A stretch of 64,000 nt of DNA from Trichinella spiralis. Taxonomy: Eukaryota > Nematoda > Enoplea > Trichinellida > Trichinellidae. The notes beneath the pieces were generated by a model, which saw only the letters and a list, made by a program, of their open reading frames with translations, made no database searches and had not been told where the DNA came from. The stretch lies in the NCBI GenBank assembly GCA_000181795.3, contig CM012953.1, forward strand, positions 17,383,095 to 17,447,094. The letters are read 5' to 3'. A program made the position numbers and the translations under genes. This document shows, in pieces, positions 1-15,956 of the stretch; position 1 is the first letter of the stretch, and the number at the start of each line of letters is the position of its first letter.

Positions 1-3000
1 TTTAATATTGTAATTTCAAAATAGTTCAATGTCAGCAAAAGAGACAAATAATTATATAATTTTCAAAACTGTTGCTCTACTTCGGCAATCCAATAAATAA
101 TAACTAAACAAATAAATCTGTTTGTTATATCAAGTGAAGGAATAAAATTTTTTTTTTAAATATTTTTTTCTTTTGAATAAAGAATCTTCAAAATTGATAA
201 TATTCTTCAGCACTGTTTTATGAGAACAATTAAATTCTGTTGTTTGTCTATCGATCCCTTAAATTCCACACACACACACAACTGATGCTGCATAAAGCAA
301 TAACCATGCAACACATCTACGAAACAGCAAAAATGACTCACAGATGAAGCATTTCAATAATTACAGTAGACATGAAGAATTTAGAAAATGTTTCTTTTTA
401 AGAAAAAATTGAATAATAACGTAGGAGAGTTTTTTGTTTTTACAAAAAATATTTCAATTGACAAAAATCAGCAAAGCTGAAATCAAATGCAATTTAGCAC
501 CAAAAGCATGAAAATTTGAAAATTTTCTCCTTTCCTGTCCCACAATTAACAATACATTTGCATATTTGAAAATAAAAATTACACTATACTTTTATAATAT
601 TTCTTTTTCTTTTTCCTCAAAATTTGTTTATTTCAATGAAACAAATAAAATGGTCGTTTGAAATTTCACAAAAACATTGAAATGTGAAAGAAATCAGGAG
701 AAAAAGAAGAAATAAAATTACATTCGTACAAATTGGCTCCTAGCACCGGATCATGGCCGTGCGCAGCACCATCGTTCATTTCTCTCACTCCTTCAGCTTT
801 TTCTCTTCCTGCTTTTCCACTGCTCCACTAATACCAATTATTCCATTACTACTTACTGGTGGTGAATAATCAAAACATTAAAATATAAATCAATGACAAT
901 TTTAATAACAACAACAGCCGTGTAAGCATTTTCTCATTTGCATGAGAAACAATTCCGATCATCTCAACCAGTAAACAAGCTTTCACAGGGAAAATTGGAG
1001 AAGAACAAAAAATTTGACAATTTCATTTATGAAGCATGTAAACATTTTCACATCTACTGAAAGTTAAAAAATTGAAAAATCCCCATTATGATTGATAATA
1101 TTTTTTCCATTGTTCAAATTATTGCTAACTTTTTGTATATAACAAAACTTTCACCGATCAGTGACAAAAAAAACTGCTTCGTGATATGATATGATATGAT
1201 GATTCACAAATGAACAGCATTTTAAACAAACAAACAAACAAAACAAAATACCCAGCTGGTTCCATTCCCCTGCAAGTAAACAATCTCTGATGAGTTCCAT
1301 TTTTATGATAAGAAGAATAGAATAGAATAGAATAGAATTAAATAGAATTCGTAATTGAATTGAATGCAACCGCCGACTGCTTGCTCAAATGATAATAATT
1401 ATGGACTGATGGAAAAATCTAAGCTGATTATTTTTTGCATCACATCTTCCAAACTCGACGACTATAATACACTGTGGGTAAAACGGACGATTGCACAATG
1501 GAAATTATTTCAACAGTCATTTAAAAATAAAAGAAATAAATACGCCCACCATTAGTTGATTTCTTTCTGTTATTTATACAATTACATATTCTCAATTATG
1601 AAAAATAAGCACAACAACAACAAATCATTATACTTTTATTTTTAAATTATAATTTATCAAACTCACATACATCTATACATTTTCATTCAATGCAATTCTC
1701 GCATTGAAAATTTTACAATAATATGATGAATGCAATAAATATTTGTTTGTAAAATTATTTATTGATAATTGCATTAACACTGCCTACATTCCCTTCTGTA
1801 TTGTATTTTATCCTATCAAATTGTAAACTGATAAAAAAAATATTGAATGAACATTTTCAATGTGTTAAAGTATTGTTGATGGAACTGTTTGAATTTGACT
1901 TGAAACTGCGCCATGTAAATTAAGCATAACGTAGAAAACCAATCCAAAGGCCACTAACGTTTATCTCAATTGAAAATATTATCACACAGTCACAGACTTT
2001 TCACTTCTGTTTGAACGTTCTGAATCGTTTAGATCTTCATCAATTAAATAACGCTGCAATGTTCTGAGATGTTCAAACTAACATCACAGAATAGATTTAT
2101 TCTCAATTTGTTTCACCTCACCGTCGCCTTAGACACCGATAACAAATTATTCAAAAATTATAACAAAACAAAACGAGATGAATATAACATACATCTCCAG
2201 TTTACTACTCTTTATGCAATTTGGCAAGTTGATGTGAATTTGAATTTAATTTCAAACAATTCATTCTTGAAAAAAAAACTTACACGTTCCATATTTACTG
2301 ATAATGTTTAAGATGTATGTCCTTCTCTTAGATCAACAACGGATTACCAACAAAACAGCAACATAAGATATGCTCAGATGATGATAATCTGTTTCACGTT
2401 CTCAACAGCCGACCTCAACAATTCAACATCTTAAAAAACATGCCAACCATCTGGTCTTGAAGCAAAGATCCAACAGACCACCCACCACGCATCAAATCCT
2501 ACCATTCAATTCAAGTATAAATGTTCAAATAGCTCTAATAGGTTTTGAATTAAAATTCATCTACCAAGATAAAATGCTGACAACATGAAAGAAGCAAAAA
2601 AATAATTAATTAATTAATTACCTAATGTATCGCGACTTTCAGTTAAAATATAATAAAACAAATTTTATCAAAATTTAACCTATATTAAAAATGTATAATA
2701 TCTCACCGCATGGAACAGCAATTCACGAAATGGTAAGACAATTATACTAAATTCACAATTGGAAATCGCCAATTGTAAACAAAAGAAATAACAGTAACTA
2801 TCAGTTATTACCGTTCAAAAGACGCGCAGGTACTAATATAATAATTGTTTATATTATTAAAAATGTAATCTACAGTATGAAAAATCTTTAGAAACGACAA
2901 GTGAAATTGGAATTTTTGTCGTTTTTAAATTTTACAAATTTTTTAATACGTACTTTTCTTTTTTTGCTTTTAAATTTTCAGATTCATCGATTTCACACTT

Positions 3001-4630
3001 TTTTCAACTTAATCACGTGAAATGTATTGCGGTACAATTTTTAATCTTTCTTTCGATAAACTAACAATATAAAATGATCAGCATGAAAACCATCAACTGA
3101 ATTACGCTGATAACAATGTAATGTTGGCATTAGCAATATATATATATATATTAACAAGAAGTGTAACAGCGGACAGTTGTTGTTTCATAACAATTTCACA
3201 TTAATAGGAAAATATTTTCAAAAGAGTAACACGTTAAATTCATAAAAGCAAGAAGCTTAAAGGATACACGAAATGAGGGAAACTTATCTGCAATGATCAA
3301 CTGCAACAACAGTGGTACAAGCTAAATAAAAGGATAACAAAAATCAACGTGCCCTGCGTTTCTTTCATACTTTGTACACAACATACATCAACAAACGAAA
3401 CAAAACTTAAAAAATAAATAATCAGAATATTATAAGTAATCGATCGGCAATTAAAAAGATTATTTAAAAATATGCAAAAGCCGTCGAACGGACATTTTAG
3501 TTGGCAAATTTCAGAGTTATTCGGCATTGGTAGATGCGTATTTTTTCAAACTTGGGCATTTTGCTGACATCGTAAATAAAAATCAATGACGTGGACGCAA
3601 ACTGGATATTCCATAATCATACTAAAAAGAATAAATAGTAATCAACTGGATGAAAATTTTCAATACTGCATTTCAACAGCAATGGTGAAATTCAATTTAA
3701 ACATGACAAAAAAATGTTCACTAAATAAATCAATTAATAGCCATTATAAATGTAAAATGCTAATTTAAAAACAATCATTAATCGTAGCAATTATCTGAGC
3801 CGCGACTGCAAGAATAATGAGTATTTTGAATCATATTGTATTTTCAAACAATATTAATGATAAACAGTTGGTGAAAATGCTGGAAACAAAAGGCACAAAA
3901 GGACAATTACTTGCAATATTTTAAACAGATTATCATAGGACATCAGAAATAATTATATTTACATATTTCTAAATCTATACTGTCCATTCTGTTTCTACAA
4001 ATGTAAACACTGCTTTTGCATTTAGAAAGATATCCCCCCCCCCCCCTTATTCAAAGAACACATGCTCAGTAAATAGATATTTGCGCAGTTCAATAAAAAT
4101 TGATTCTCAAACATCTTCACCGTAGAAAAACATGAGCTTTAAAAAAACTGATCACCTCTCATGTTAATTAATACTTGATGAACATTTGCAATTTGATTAA
4201 TTTTTAATTTCAACTTCGTAAAGAAAGTTACCCCAATTAAAGCATAATCATCCACCGCTCATACGGGAATGATTCTGCAACATATTGAATATTTTATAAA
4301 TCACTGTGTTCTATTGAAAACTGAAAATCAAATTTCAAATAAATTTGTATAAGAAAATAAAAAATGAAATATTCAACTTTCTTCCTACTGAAAAATGTAA
4401 AACAAATAACGATTGAATTTGCGTTTTCAAAATAGCCGTAGCAATAGTATTTATAATGAGAAAATGAATTAATCAATATCCGACAAACCAACCGACAACT
4501 GCTCAGTTGCCAACTGAAGCAAAAACAGACAACGCACGAGGCAACGTCAAATTACATCCCCAAAGCCCAGCCAATTTTATACATTTCACAAATGAAAACT
4601 CAATTTTGACAAAAATCAAATTACACTCAC
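1..4630. other. Long AT-rich stretch without a recognised gene
   Basis: I find no open frame that resembles a known protein here. The short ORFs are what AT-rich DNA gives by chance. Simple-sequence tracts are visible: an AGAAT repeat near 1316-1338, a C tract near 4026-4047, and a short TA run near 3138. Bases 721-830 are less AT-rich and might hold a 3' exon of the tweety gene to the right, because that gene's last recognised exon ends at a donor-like GTGAGT just below 4631. I could not choose a terminal exon there. Confidence 0.6.
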
Positions 4631-7204
4631 AGCCGGAGGTGGAGTATTCCTGAAGCCGCCCATTGTATTGTCCGCATTGCAAGATTCTCTGAAAAGGATG
4701 AAGTTGAAAAATTAAATATTCAATTTTTTTTCAAATGACAATGAAATATATATTATATAAAAAGTATATAAAATTAAAAAAAAAAAAAAACTCTACACTG
4801 ACATGGAGGCGGCCAGGCGAGAACGTGGGTTAAACACGTGGCTTCCATAAAAATCAGTATGCACAGCAGCTGCATCCGCTCTTGATAATAAAGGATCATT
4901 TCCTTCTGCATCAACATAAGGATGCATCCTGGAGAAAAGATTTTCAATGGCCTTGACATGACAGCTTTCTCTTTTGGTTGTCCTTTGCTTACCGTGGTTG
5001 AAAAGCCTTCCAGCTGCTGCTAACGATCAACAATGTGACAAATTGAATGATGCCGAACGCGGTCAACGCCATCAACAGAACCGAATTGGCTGACCTGAAT
5101 TTCGATTTAGAAACTCTTCATACCAAATTATACACAAATAATCATGCAAATTAAAAATGAATAGCAAAAAAAATTCAATTCGTTTCTCTTCATCACTTAC
5201 AACGACTCACTGCAAAGACCATAACGAATTGTTTTGTATTCTTCACGCATATTTGAGCAGCTGACCAAATTGTACAAACTTACTGCACTTTTTGTTGCTT
5301 CCGCATATGCATCATGTATTCCACTTATAGCTGTCCAAATCTTGAAAAAAAAATATTTACTAACATATTGCAACTATACAATACATATATATATATATTT
5401 ATTTATTTATTTATTTTTCTTTACCTCTGGATGCGATGTTTCCTTGCCTTCCAATTTCAAATTCATAAAAAAACGCGTTAAAAAGATATGCATATCTTTA
5501 GTTTGTTGCAAAAGTCGACCTAAAGGCTGAAAAACACATATATAAAAATAAAGCAAAACTTTGTTATGAGTAATCAATTACTGTTCCTTCCAAAACGCTG
5601 TCCTTATTTTCAACACATTTTCTGAAGTATCGCAGCATAACTGAAAAAAAGTTAATAAATTACAGCTTCACTTCAAATATTAAAACTATACTTTACATTA
5701 AAATATATTTTTCAAAAATAAAAATATTTCCACAAATCTATCTAAATACTGCACAAAGTTACATGAAGTGATACTGAGATTGTTGAACACCATTTTAAAT
5801 AAAAAAGAAATAAAAGTTTAACATATGAATACTACACAATGAAACTACAATAAAAGCAAATATGCCATTTAAATTAACATTATGCAAAAAGAAACATTTC
5901 TTACAACGGCTGAAATCATCATTCATGAATCGTTCCAAGCTAGGATATGGATCCAGGCAAAAGTCTGACACTGCCTGAAAATTTTGATTTCAATTTTAAA
6001 AATAAAATTTTATAATTTGACAATTTCACCAAACAAAGAACAAAAGCGAAAGCAACCAACGCCCAAACAACTAAAAATGTTATTATTCCTGCACCACTGA
6101 AGCTGAAGTAAACAAATTATTTTAAATCTTGAAATTTAATAAAAAAAAAAACCGACACTTTCTGCTTACAACATAATGCCTTTTCCAGATAAATTGCAGG
6201 AGCCGATCAAACCCCAAAGATTAACAATCAGTACAATAGCAAACAAAATAACACAAAGCATCCATCTACAACAAAAATGAAAAAAACAAATCGATTATAA
6301 TTGCTTATTTAAGAATACAGTTGAATAATTGTCACCGTTCAAATTCTAAACGTTGTATAAAATATTTGCTATTTTCAAGCGTTGTCAGGTCAGAACCAAA
6401 CTGCACAAGACTGTCCATCTCGTGAACGCCGACTTCAATCATCATTGAAAAATTTTTCCAAAATTGATCATTTAATAAAACTTTCTAAAATTTTATAATT
6501 TATAAATAAAAAACAAAATTTGTAAAAATAAAAACAAAATCAATAATACAGCGTCCTGAAGTTCATTTTGCAAAGTTCGCATGGCAGGTAATAATTCTGA
6601 ATTCAAACTGAAGTTATACAGTTGAACCTACAACCACAAAAAAAATATTACAACTCTGTTTATTAAAAATGGAAAAAAAAGAACTTATACTTTTTCTCCA
6701 AATTTGGTCAATTCATTGCCAAGGTCGCCAATACCATAAACAACTTCATTCATACCTTTATTGACATGCTCGTTGCAATAAAGTGCAACACCAATGAATA
6801 GACTGAACAAGCAATAAAAATGCTGTTAAAATAAGGAAATTGTTTAATTTTGAAACAGATTTTCAAATTTACCAACTGACGCCCAGGCAAGCGATCAAGC
6901 CGGAAGCTATTGCTCTGGCATCCGATTTTGGCTTCGATGTGTTCCCTTTGGTGCAACATTTTACCGACCAAACGCCGATAATTACAATAAAAAGCAAAAC
7001 ACACAGAATCACAGGACAAGTGGCATAGATGATCAATGCCTGAAAAACAAAGAATTATTGATTTTTAAAAACAAAAAACAAAACAACAATAATATTGCTG
7101 ACCTCGACGTAATCTTTGTTAGTCAAATCGAATTTCGATTCAACGGAATGAAAGGCAAAATTCACCTTCGGAAATTTGTGAAACAGCTCAGCTAACCAAA
7201 GCAT
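4631..7204 (-). CDS. TTYH: Tweety-family chloride/volume-regulated channel protein (TTYH homologue), terminal exon not found
   Basis: Tweety proteins are plasma-membrane anion channels or lipid-binding proteins with five membrane segments. Fourteen exons join in a consistent phase (high to low): 7103-7204, 6873-7039, 6691-6802, 6550-6627, 6336-6484, 6170-6265, 6030-6102, 5905-5974, 5582-5640, 5425-5526, 5201-5340, 4993-5094, 4797-4970, 4631-4688. They give about 494 residues, the usual family length. Seen: N-terminal WLAELFHKFPKVNF; TM1 (ALIIYATCPVILCVLLFI); TM2 in exons 2-3; TM3 (WMLCVILFAIVLIVNLWG); TM4 (ITFLVVWALVAFAFVLCL) followed by the family motif VSDFC; TM5 (MALTAFGIIQFVTLLIV). The frame then runs to NTPPPA at a GTGAGT donor, so a short terminal exon lies further left. 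The first in-frame ATG is at 7204. A TTTAG acceptor-like site lies 17 bases upstream. Family confidence is high; exon edges are hand-made. Confidence 0.88.
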
Positions 7205-7221
7205 CACACCAGTTTTTCTGT

Positions 7222-8195
7222 CTAAAGATGATTTTTTCAAAAGAGAATAATTTCAAATTAGTGAAAGTAAAAAGAATATGAAAACCGGTCAAGCGATGAC
7301 TAATCGGCGGAATAATAAACCGGGTCAAGAAAATATACTTTTTTTTCATTTCCAGATTCACATTGGAAAATGTAAATAAAATCACAATGACAACTAACAC
7401 AAGTCTTCACTATACAACAATAAATCAACCACCCACTCTTTATTGTAATTATCGGGTGATGAATGGAAGAAAAAAATGTCTGATTCAAAAGATATTCAAA
7501 AAAACCCGACATCTCAAGAAAATTGTAAGAAATTTAAAAATAATATAATCACTGCAAAAAAATTACTATTACAAACATACAAAACTATACGAAAAAATAA
7601 CTGTACAAAATTTCATCAAATAAACTGCACAAAAAGCAAACCTATTTTTTTAGATATTCAAATATTCATTTAAAATATTCAAATTATAAGCTAATTTTGG
7701 AAGCTAAATACCGTATCAGTAAAATATTCACACCATTAAAGAGAAATTGAAAATATCAAAAGAAAGGTCAACAAAAAACTAACCTATGTCAAAACGCGGC
7801 TGAACAATCTACAGTACACCCACATGAAATAAAATTACAGTAATTGATGCAATTAAGATGATATTTTGTTTGACTTAAATTCATTTAAACAATCTAAAAT
7901 TGGATTAATAAAGCTGAATTTATCCTGATTAATATTTTAAAGCTGTTTAAAACTAGAAATAAATAAAGTTTTCATAGTAAATGCTTCAAAAGTTATCGTT
8001 TGGTATAAATGAATAAAAACTCAAATAAAATGGAATAGAATGTTGCGTTATTTAATGCATAAACCTCTAAAAATCATTAAATTGCATTTGTAAATTGACA
8101 ATTGGCAATTAAATTTTAATTTTATAACTGATAACTTATTTTTGATTATTTTTCTACAGTACATCTGTCAAATTCACTATATGTAATTTTTTCAG
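7222..8195. other. Divergent intergenic region, TTYH / GOT1
   Basis: About 1 kb of AT-rich sequence separates the tweety gene (-) from the aspartate aminotransferase gene (+) and must hold both promoters. Both ends are acceptor-like: TTTAG before the tweety ATG and TTTTTTCAG (ending 8195) before the GOT1 ATG. I see no conserved motif or RNA gene in it. Confidence 0.5.
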
Positions 8196-8211
8196 TTGTT
8201 TCATAGTAAAT

Positions 8212-10073
<1,862 letters not shown>

Positions 10074-11681
10074 GGTGGCGGTATTTTTTCATCAGTATAT
10101 TAGCTGTTCATTTCTCACGATGAAACCTGAACTAATAGCAGCCTGCCGAAAGCTAACAATGGTTTTTGTTGAATTGTGATTTATTTTTTAATAATCTTTT
10201 TGTAAATCATGATTTTTATTTGATCTAATTTTTATTTGTTGAATTATGGCTCATTTTTTAATGGAAATGGTTGCACGTTTATTTTATTATTTATTAATAC
10301 TATTTACACAGTTGCTTGTCCATTTTTAACATTTAGAAAACCATTCTTCATATTTGATGAATTTTTCCTAGAGGAAAAGTTATGAATTACAGTTTTTTAA
10401 ATTCATTTTAAGAAGTAAACTGTTTCTATTAAGCATAACTATATTATTAAAAGCTGAAGCTACACTTCAGTTACAAGTTAATTTGTTACATGTCAACTGG
10501 TTAAGGTATAACGGTACATGAAACAGCTGTTATTACCTATTGTGATTGTATTACCTTTGAATATTATTTAAAAAAATATTCCGAAAGTAATTTTTATTAC
10601 CGAAGTAGTTTAAAAAAATACACACAAACATATATGTATAGCATTTCATTGATTTATTCATTTCAGACAAAAATATACTATGAAACAAAAGAAAGCTTGA
10701 CTTTTGGTATGAGGAAATAAACTAATTAAACAGAGTATTTTTTAATCGTAGAAATTTATGCAATTAAGTATTATTTAATTTTAATTAATTTTTAAAGAGA
10801 ATTTAGTATGTAAGAGTTAGCTAAGAAACGCCAATATTGTTGAAACCGTACAATGGTGTTTCTCAAAAGACAAAAAAATAGTCATGAAAGTATTCTGTTA
10901 TTTCAAATATGATTACACTTACGTTTTTAAAATAGTTTTTAAGTTTTTATTAAGTTAAAATTTATACACTAGAACTGAAATAATTTTCATTTTTGAATCG
11001 TTTTAAATTTTACTATCAGTTATCAATTTACTATTACTTTATTATTTTATTACTGTATAACAATGCGATAAAAAAAAACATTACGATTTGCTGAAAAATA
11101 AATTAGTTTGTCATATACATTTGCCTATAACTTCACGTTTCAACACTGTTTTATATTTTTTTTCATTAGAAATTATGTTTTTAAATAATTAAAAATATTA
11201 CCTACAACTACAATAACACTTCATTTTCTATAAAAATGTCTTGTGGCGCATTAATTATTACTTCTAAAATGCAATACATAGAAAAGATATATATATATTT
11301 TGCATTGTTTTCATTCACTTAATTAAAGTAATTTATGAAGTTATAATTTGCTTTTTTTAGTGAAATAACTTGAATCTTTTAGAAAAAACTGGAAATACAG
11401 TATGCTCTGATTTACAGTATTCTTATAAAGTCGTGAAGTTTAACTCTGTAAATTTAATTTTTGTTATTTTTAAATTTTAAAATCGTAGTTGATTTTTCAT
11501 TTAGTAATTTAAAAAATATATATTGTTTTAATTTAATGAATTTTAAAGTTTTAGTTTATTTCTATAAATTTCATGGTTAATAATCCGCAGGTACAAGCTA
11601 CCGAAAGCATTTAGGACAGCATTTTGGTAGACCTTAGCATTTTCGTTGCTTTGAATCGTGATTGACAATATTTTTTTAAAA
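10074..11681. other. Intergenic region, no gene seen
   Basis: This is the 3' flank of GOT1 and 5' flank of the MATH-RING gene. It is very AT-rich with only short chance ORFs. I recognise no RNA gene, repeat family or conserved coding segment. Confidence 0.5.
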
Positions 11682-14600
11682 ATGGTCAAACCTAAGCACG
11701 AATTTGGAGTAAATCAAAAGAACATACCAAAAACAGGTTTCATTATATCAATTTTTGATATACTTTCTTGTAATCTTGTCCATTTTAACGAACGTTTTAG
11801 TCGAAGATGAAGAAGAAGAAGAGAAACCTTGTTGTGTGAAATCGCCATGTGACTGTTGTGATGCCGAAGAGAGTGAACTCACCGTTAAACCCCCGAGTAA
11901 GTTACATTTTTCATTTCATTGTTATAAATTGAAAAGTAGTTTTCACTTGTTTTGAAATATCTGATTTTCTGAAAATTATATCTCCCGTTAGAAAATCTTA
12001 TCATGCAAGAATAAGCAGCTTTTCCTTTTAAAATGACAACAGTAGTTTGTTTGGCTAATTTTTATGATTATGATGAATTTTTGATATTTTTTCGTTTTAG
12101 AATTTATTTAAAAATAAATTTATCTGTGCTGTTGGAATGGGTTGTTTTGCAGATAACGTTGTAAATAAAAATATGTTATAAAAGATAATACGGCATGAAT
12201 ATATAGGTTGTAATTTTATTGTAATTGCACGCTGAGTATGGTGTAGTTTATGTATAAAGGTTTAAAATAGATTTGTTACTTTTTTGTAAAACTTGATAAG
12301 TAGTAAAACGAAGTATGCTTCAAAATATTCGTCTTTAAAATTGTAACTTTGATGCTTTCTGGGTTGATTGAAATTTTCTGTTTACTAAAATGGAATGTAT
12401 TGGGTATGACTAATTGTGTAAAGTGAAAACTTTATTATTTATATACTTGTAATTTTTTGTTTATTACATTCATTTGATAATGCATTTTTATTAATGTAAT
12501 TGTTAACAGATGAAAATTGTAACTTTTAAGTTGTAGATGAATCTGTCTTAGATTTTATGTTTTTCATTTTGCTCATTCGTTATTTATCGTTTTTTTTAAA
12601 GTTAATATTATTTACGGAGTATTTATTTTTAAATTTTATTTAATACTTTATTAAATTTTTATAAAACTATTGAAAAACTCTGTGGAGTTTAATTTAGGCA
12701 GAGCTGAAAGTCAAGGTTGCCATTATTTAAATTCATGGTTTTTATTTATTGCTTTTCATGACTAACGTATTGAAAGTAACTTTTGCTACTCGTAGAGTGA
12801 GAACTTTTTCTTTATGGACGAACGCATGTTCTAACAGAAGTGCTTTTTGTTATTATAATTGTTGCAGAATGTTGAATAACTTGAGAAATATTAAATTTAA
12901 TGTAGCGTAAGATGAGAATTGTTTGGAATTTGAAAATTTTCATCTTTTTATCGGAATGACTTTTTGTACTAGAGTAAATGTTGATTTAGCGTGAAAACAT
13001 TGATTTATATACTTTTGCTGAACATTTGTAATTCCACTTTAGATAGTTAAATTTGTGCTGAAAATCGGCATAAAAGTTTTTGTATATTATGTTAAATTTT
13101 TAGAGCGTTGTTGTCAATTATTTAACAAGTTGCTTTCGTCTAATCATACATCAACGGTTGCTTGCCAGACTGAGAGTTTAGATTGGGGTGTTGCCGTGAA
13201 AAAGACTGGAATTGAGAGTGGAGGAGAATTGGCTAGCAACTCACCTGTTTCTTCAGTTAAAAAAGAAGGTAGTTGTGGATATTATTATTATTTTTTCTTT
13301 TGCATAACTTTTTTTAATTATAAGAAGAGAATGTCGTTGCTGAAGGTCTTTTGCGGTTAATGATACATAACTTCCGGCATATGACAGATACTGTACGAGG
13401 ACCGGCTAAAATTATCAATGGTGTGCCTTGGTATGTTTGTTTATTTTTGTCGCTTATATGTATACAGTGATTTTCTATGCGCATTAAGTAATTATTTTGT
13501 TGATTTCGACTATTTGAATTTTACAATTAATTGAAAATTAATTAATGAATTTTGTTTAGCCTAATATTTATTGTTTTAATTAATTTGTTTTGCACTATTA
13601 TTTAAGTGTTTTGATTGGAATTGCATGATATAATTTTGAGTTGGAAGTTTTGCTCAACCGTTGATATTAAAATTTATTTAAAATGTAAGCAAGGTTAGTT
13701 TGAAAAATCATGTCGAAGATTATTGAAAATCTTGTTTGTTTCTCTTTTAGGAAGATCATGGTGATGCCGAGACAACATGTGGTTGCTAAAAAGGGCACTC
13801 AGAAGTGTCTTGGATTTTTCTTGCAATGTTGTCCAGATTCATACGCTGAATAGTAATAAATTTTCAAATTGATTATAATTTTATAAATTTATTTCGAAAT
13901 TGTTTCAGTTCATGGTCTTGCCAAGCAGCAGCTGAGTTGAAGATCAAAGCACTTAAGTCTCACGCGAGTGACTTTGTTCGTAAGACGAATCACAACTACT
14001 CAGTCAAGGAAAATGACTGGGGTTATAGTTGTTTTATGACTTGGGCGGTAAAATTTAAACTGCATTTTAGTGTAATATCGAAATTAATGTATTTTTTTTT
14101 GTTTGAGGATGTCATGGACGAGAGTCAAGGTTATTTAAAGGACGAATGTATCCAGTTGGAGGTGGTAGTGCGAGCCGAAACTCCGAAAGGAATTTTGTTA
14201 GTTTTGAAAATTATTATTATTATTCTTTTAATTTACATAATTTCCAAATTGTGCTTTTTATATATATATTTATGATGGAATGTAAAAAATGATAAATAGT
14301 TCCAATGAGTGGGTGGAATTTTCAAAATTTGAATATTAGTGAAGCACTTGTGATATGGGTTATGTGATATTATTGTTTTTATAAATTGTTGAAAGTAGAT
14401 TTTTGTGGTAATTTTCTTTTTTTTTATTTTTTTTTTATTTTCTGCAGAACTCACGAAGCATTTGTGAAGAAAATTCAGGATTATATACGTTTGGCGGATT
14501 TGCAGCGAAGCCGAGGACTGGTGGACAAAGCGATCGAAGTGAATCAGACGGCAGCTCGATTTTGCAAAGACAAAGATACCGATATGAAGGAAGAATTGGA

Positions 14601-15924
14601 CAAACAGCGTTTGAAGCTGATCGAAGAGAAATTGAAAGAGTCAATTTCAAGAATCGAGAAAAGTTTGTTCTTTTGAGCAAATTATCATAAAATAAATGGT
14701 ATTTTTTTTTGTTTAATTTTCAGATAAAGATTACGAAGGTTCTGTGGATCAGGCTGCGGCATTGGAGACTTTGCGACAAGCGATCACTGGGAGCATAGTG
14801 TTTTCAGAAATGACAGGTTTTAATTCAGAAGCGAGATTCTGATTTGTTGTTGTTGTGTTTACTGTAGGAGATTGTGTGCCGTTTGTTTATTTTGTGTGTT
14901 TGTTTGTTGTTCAGGCTCGGAAACGGATTCGCCAAAGTCGGGTTCGGCCGAAGAACGTGTTGCGGCGAATTTGTGCGGTTCCCAGTTGCATTTCCAGGAC
15001 ACCGTTTTGAAAATGGTGAAAGAGAAATATTCGCAATGGGATCGACCGGTGAAGCAATCATCCGATGAATCAGTCAGTGACGGAGTGAAAAATCCGATAA
15101 TAGAGAACGGTGCCAAAGAGAATAAGAACAAGAACGTGGTGGGCTATTGTGTAATTAATTAATTAATTAAGTAATTGTAATATCTTTTTTTTTCTTTCAA
15201 TTCTATGCAGACTAAAGAAAAACAATCGCGTACAGTTGCATCGCAATCAAGCGGAACAGCGAATTCGGTTGACAATAATCAATCAGAACAACGTCGTAAG
15301 CAGAAGCAAAACCAACAGCAACAGAAGCAGCAGCAACAACAGCAACAACAACAAAAACAACAACAACAAAAACAAAAACAACAGCAGCAGCAGCAGCAAC
15401 AACAACAACAACATCGTGCTACTCCGGCCAAAGGGGACAAAACGCCGACAGTTGTACCACCGGCAGCGACGCCACCTTCGTCGGGTGGGGCATCGCAGCA
15501 GGCGCCTTGGATCGGCAATTACGGCAGAGATTCGTGCTCACTGCCAGTTAATTTGGCTGACCAATCGGCAGGGACGGCGATGATGACCACTTGGCGTACG
15601 TCGATGGTGAACGGCGAAGCGACAACTACCACGGCGACGTTTACGAAAAATGAGAACGGTACGATGATTTTGTCGAATGAAACTCGCAACGATTTGAGCA
15701 GCATCAAGGGAACTTTGCAACGTTTGGCATCTCTGGCTCGAGACGGGGTTGAAGTGGCGAACACGGTCCAAAGCAATTTGAGCAAAGTGGCTTTTCGCCT
15801 CACCGCTCCGGAATTTCTACCCGACTTGGCCGGCGCCAAAGCCCAAGCTGGTAACAAGCAGCAACAGCCTGGATGTTCAGGCAAAACTGCTTCGGCGACG
15901 AACAGGCGAATGTCTCAAAAACAA

Positions 15925-15956
<32 letters not shown>

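Noticed and set aside
724-860. Terminal exon of the tweety gene
   Set aside because: The only good minus-strand acceptor (before about 859) gives either an immediate stop in the required phase or needs a different donor phase at 4631.
4026-4047. C tract as a functional element
   Set aside because: A simple homopolymer run in non-coding DNA; no evidence of function.
5284-5340. An extra intron in the tweety gene at the GTAAGT near 5278-5283
   Set aside because: Splicing there gives an early stop, while reading through keeps a conserved-looking frame to the donor at 5200.
7204-7240. Tweety start at 7240
   Set aside because: The codon there is TTG, and an acceptor-like TTTAG lies between it and the first real ATG at 7204.
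13328-14196. Calling the 11.7-19.7 kb gene USP7
   Set aside because: The MATH domain looks like that of USP7, but no Cys/His protease boxes follow; coiled coils, polyQ and a RING follow instead.
15279-15518. Minus-strand frame rich in Cys opposite the polyQ exon
   Set aside because: It is the antisense of CAG/CAA codons inside a well-supported coding exon; poly-Cys is an artefact of the repeat.
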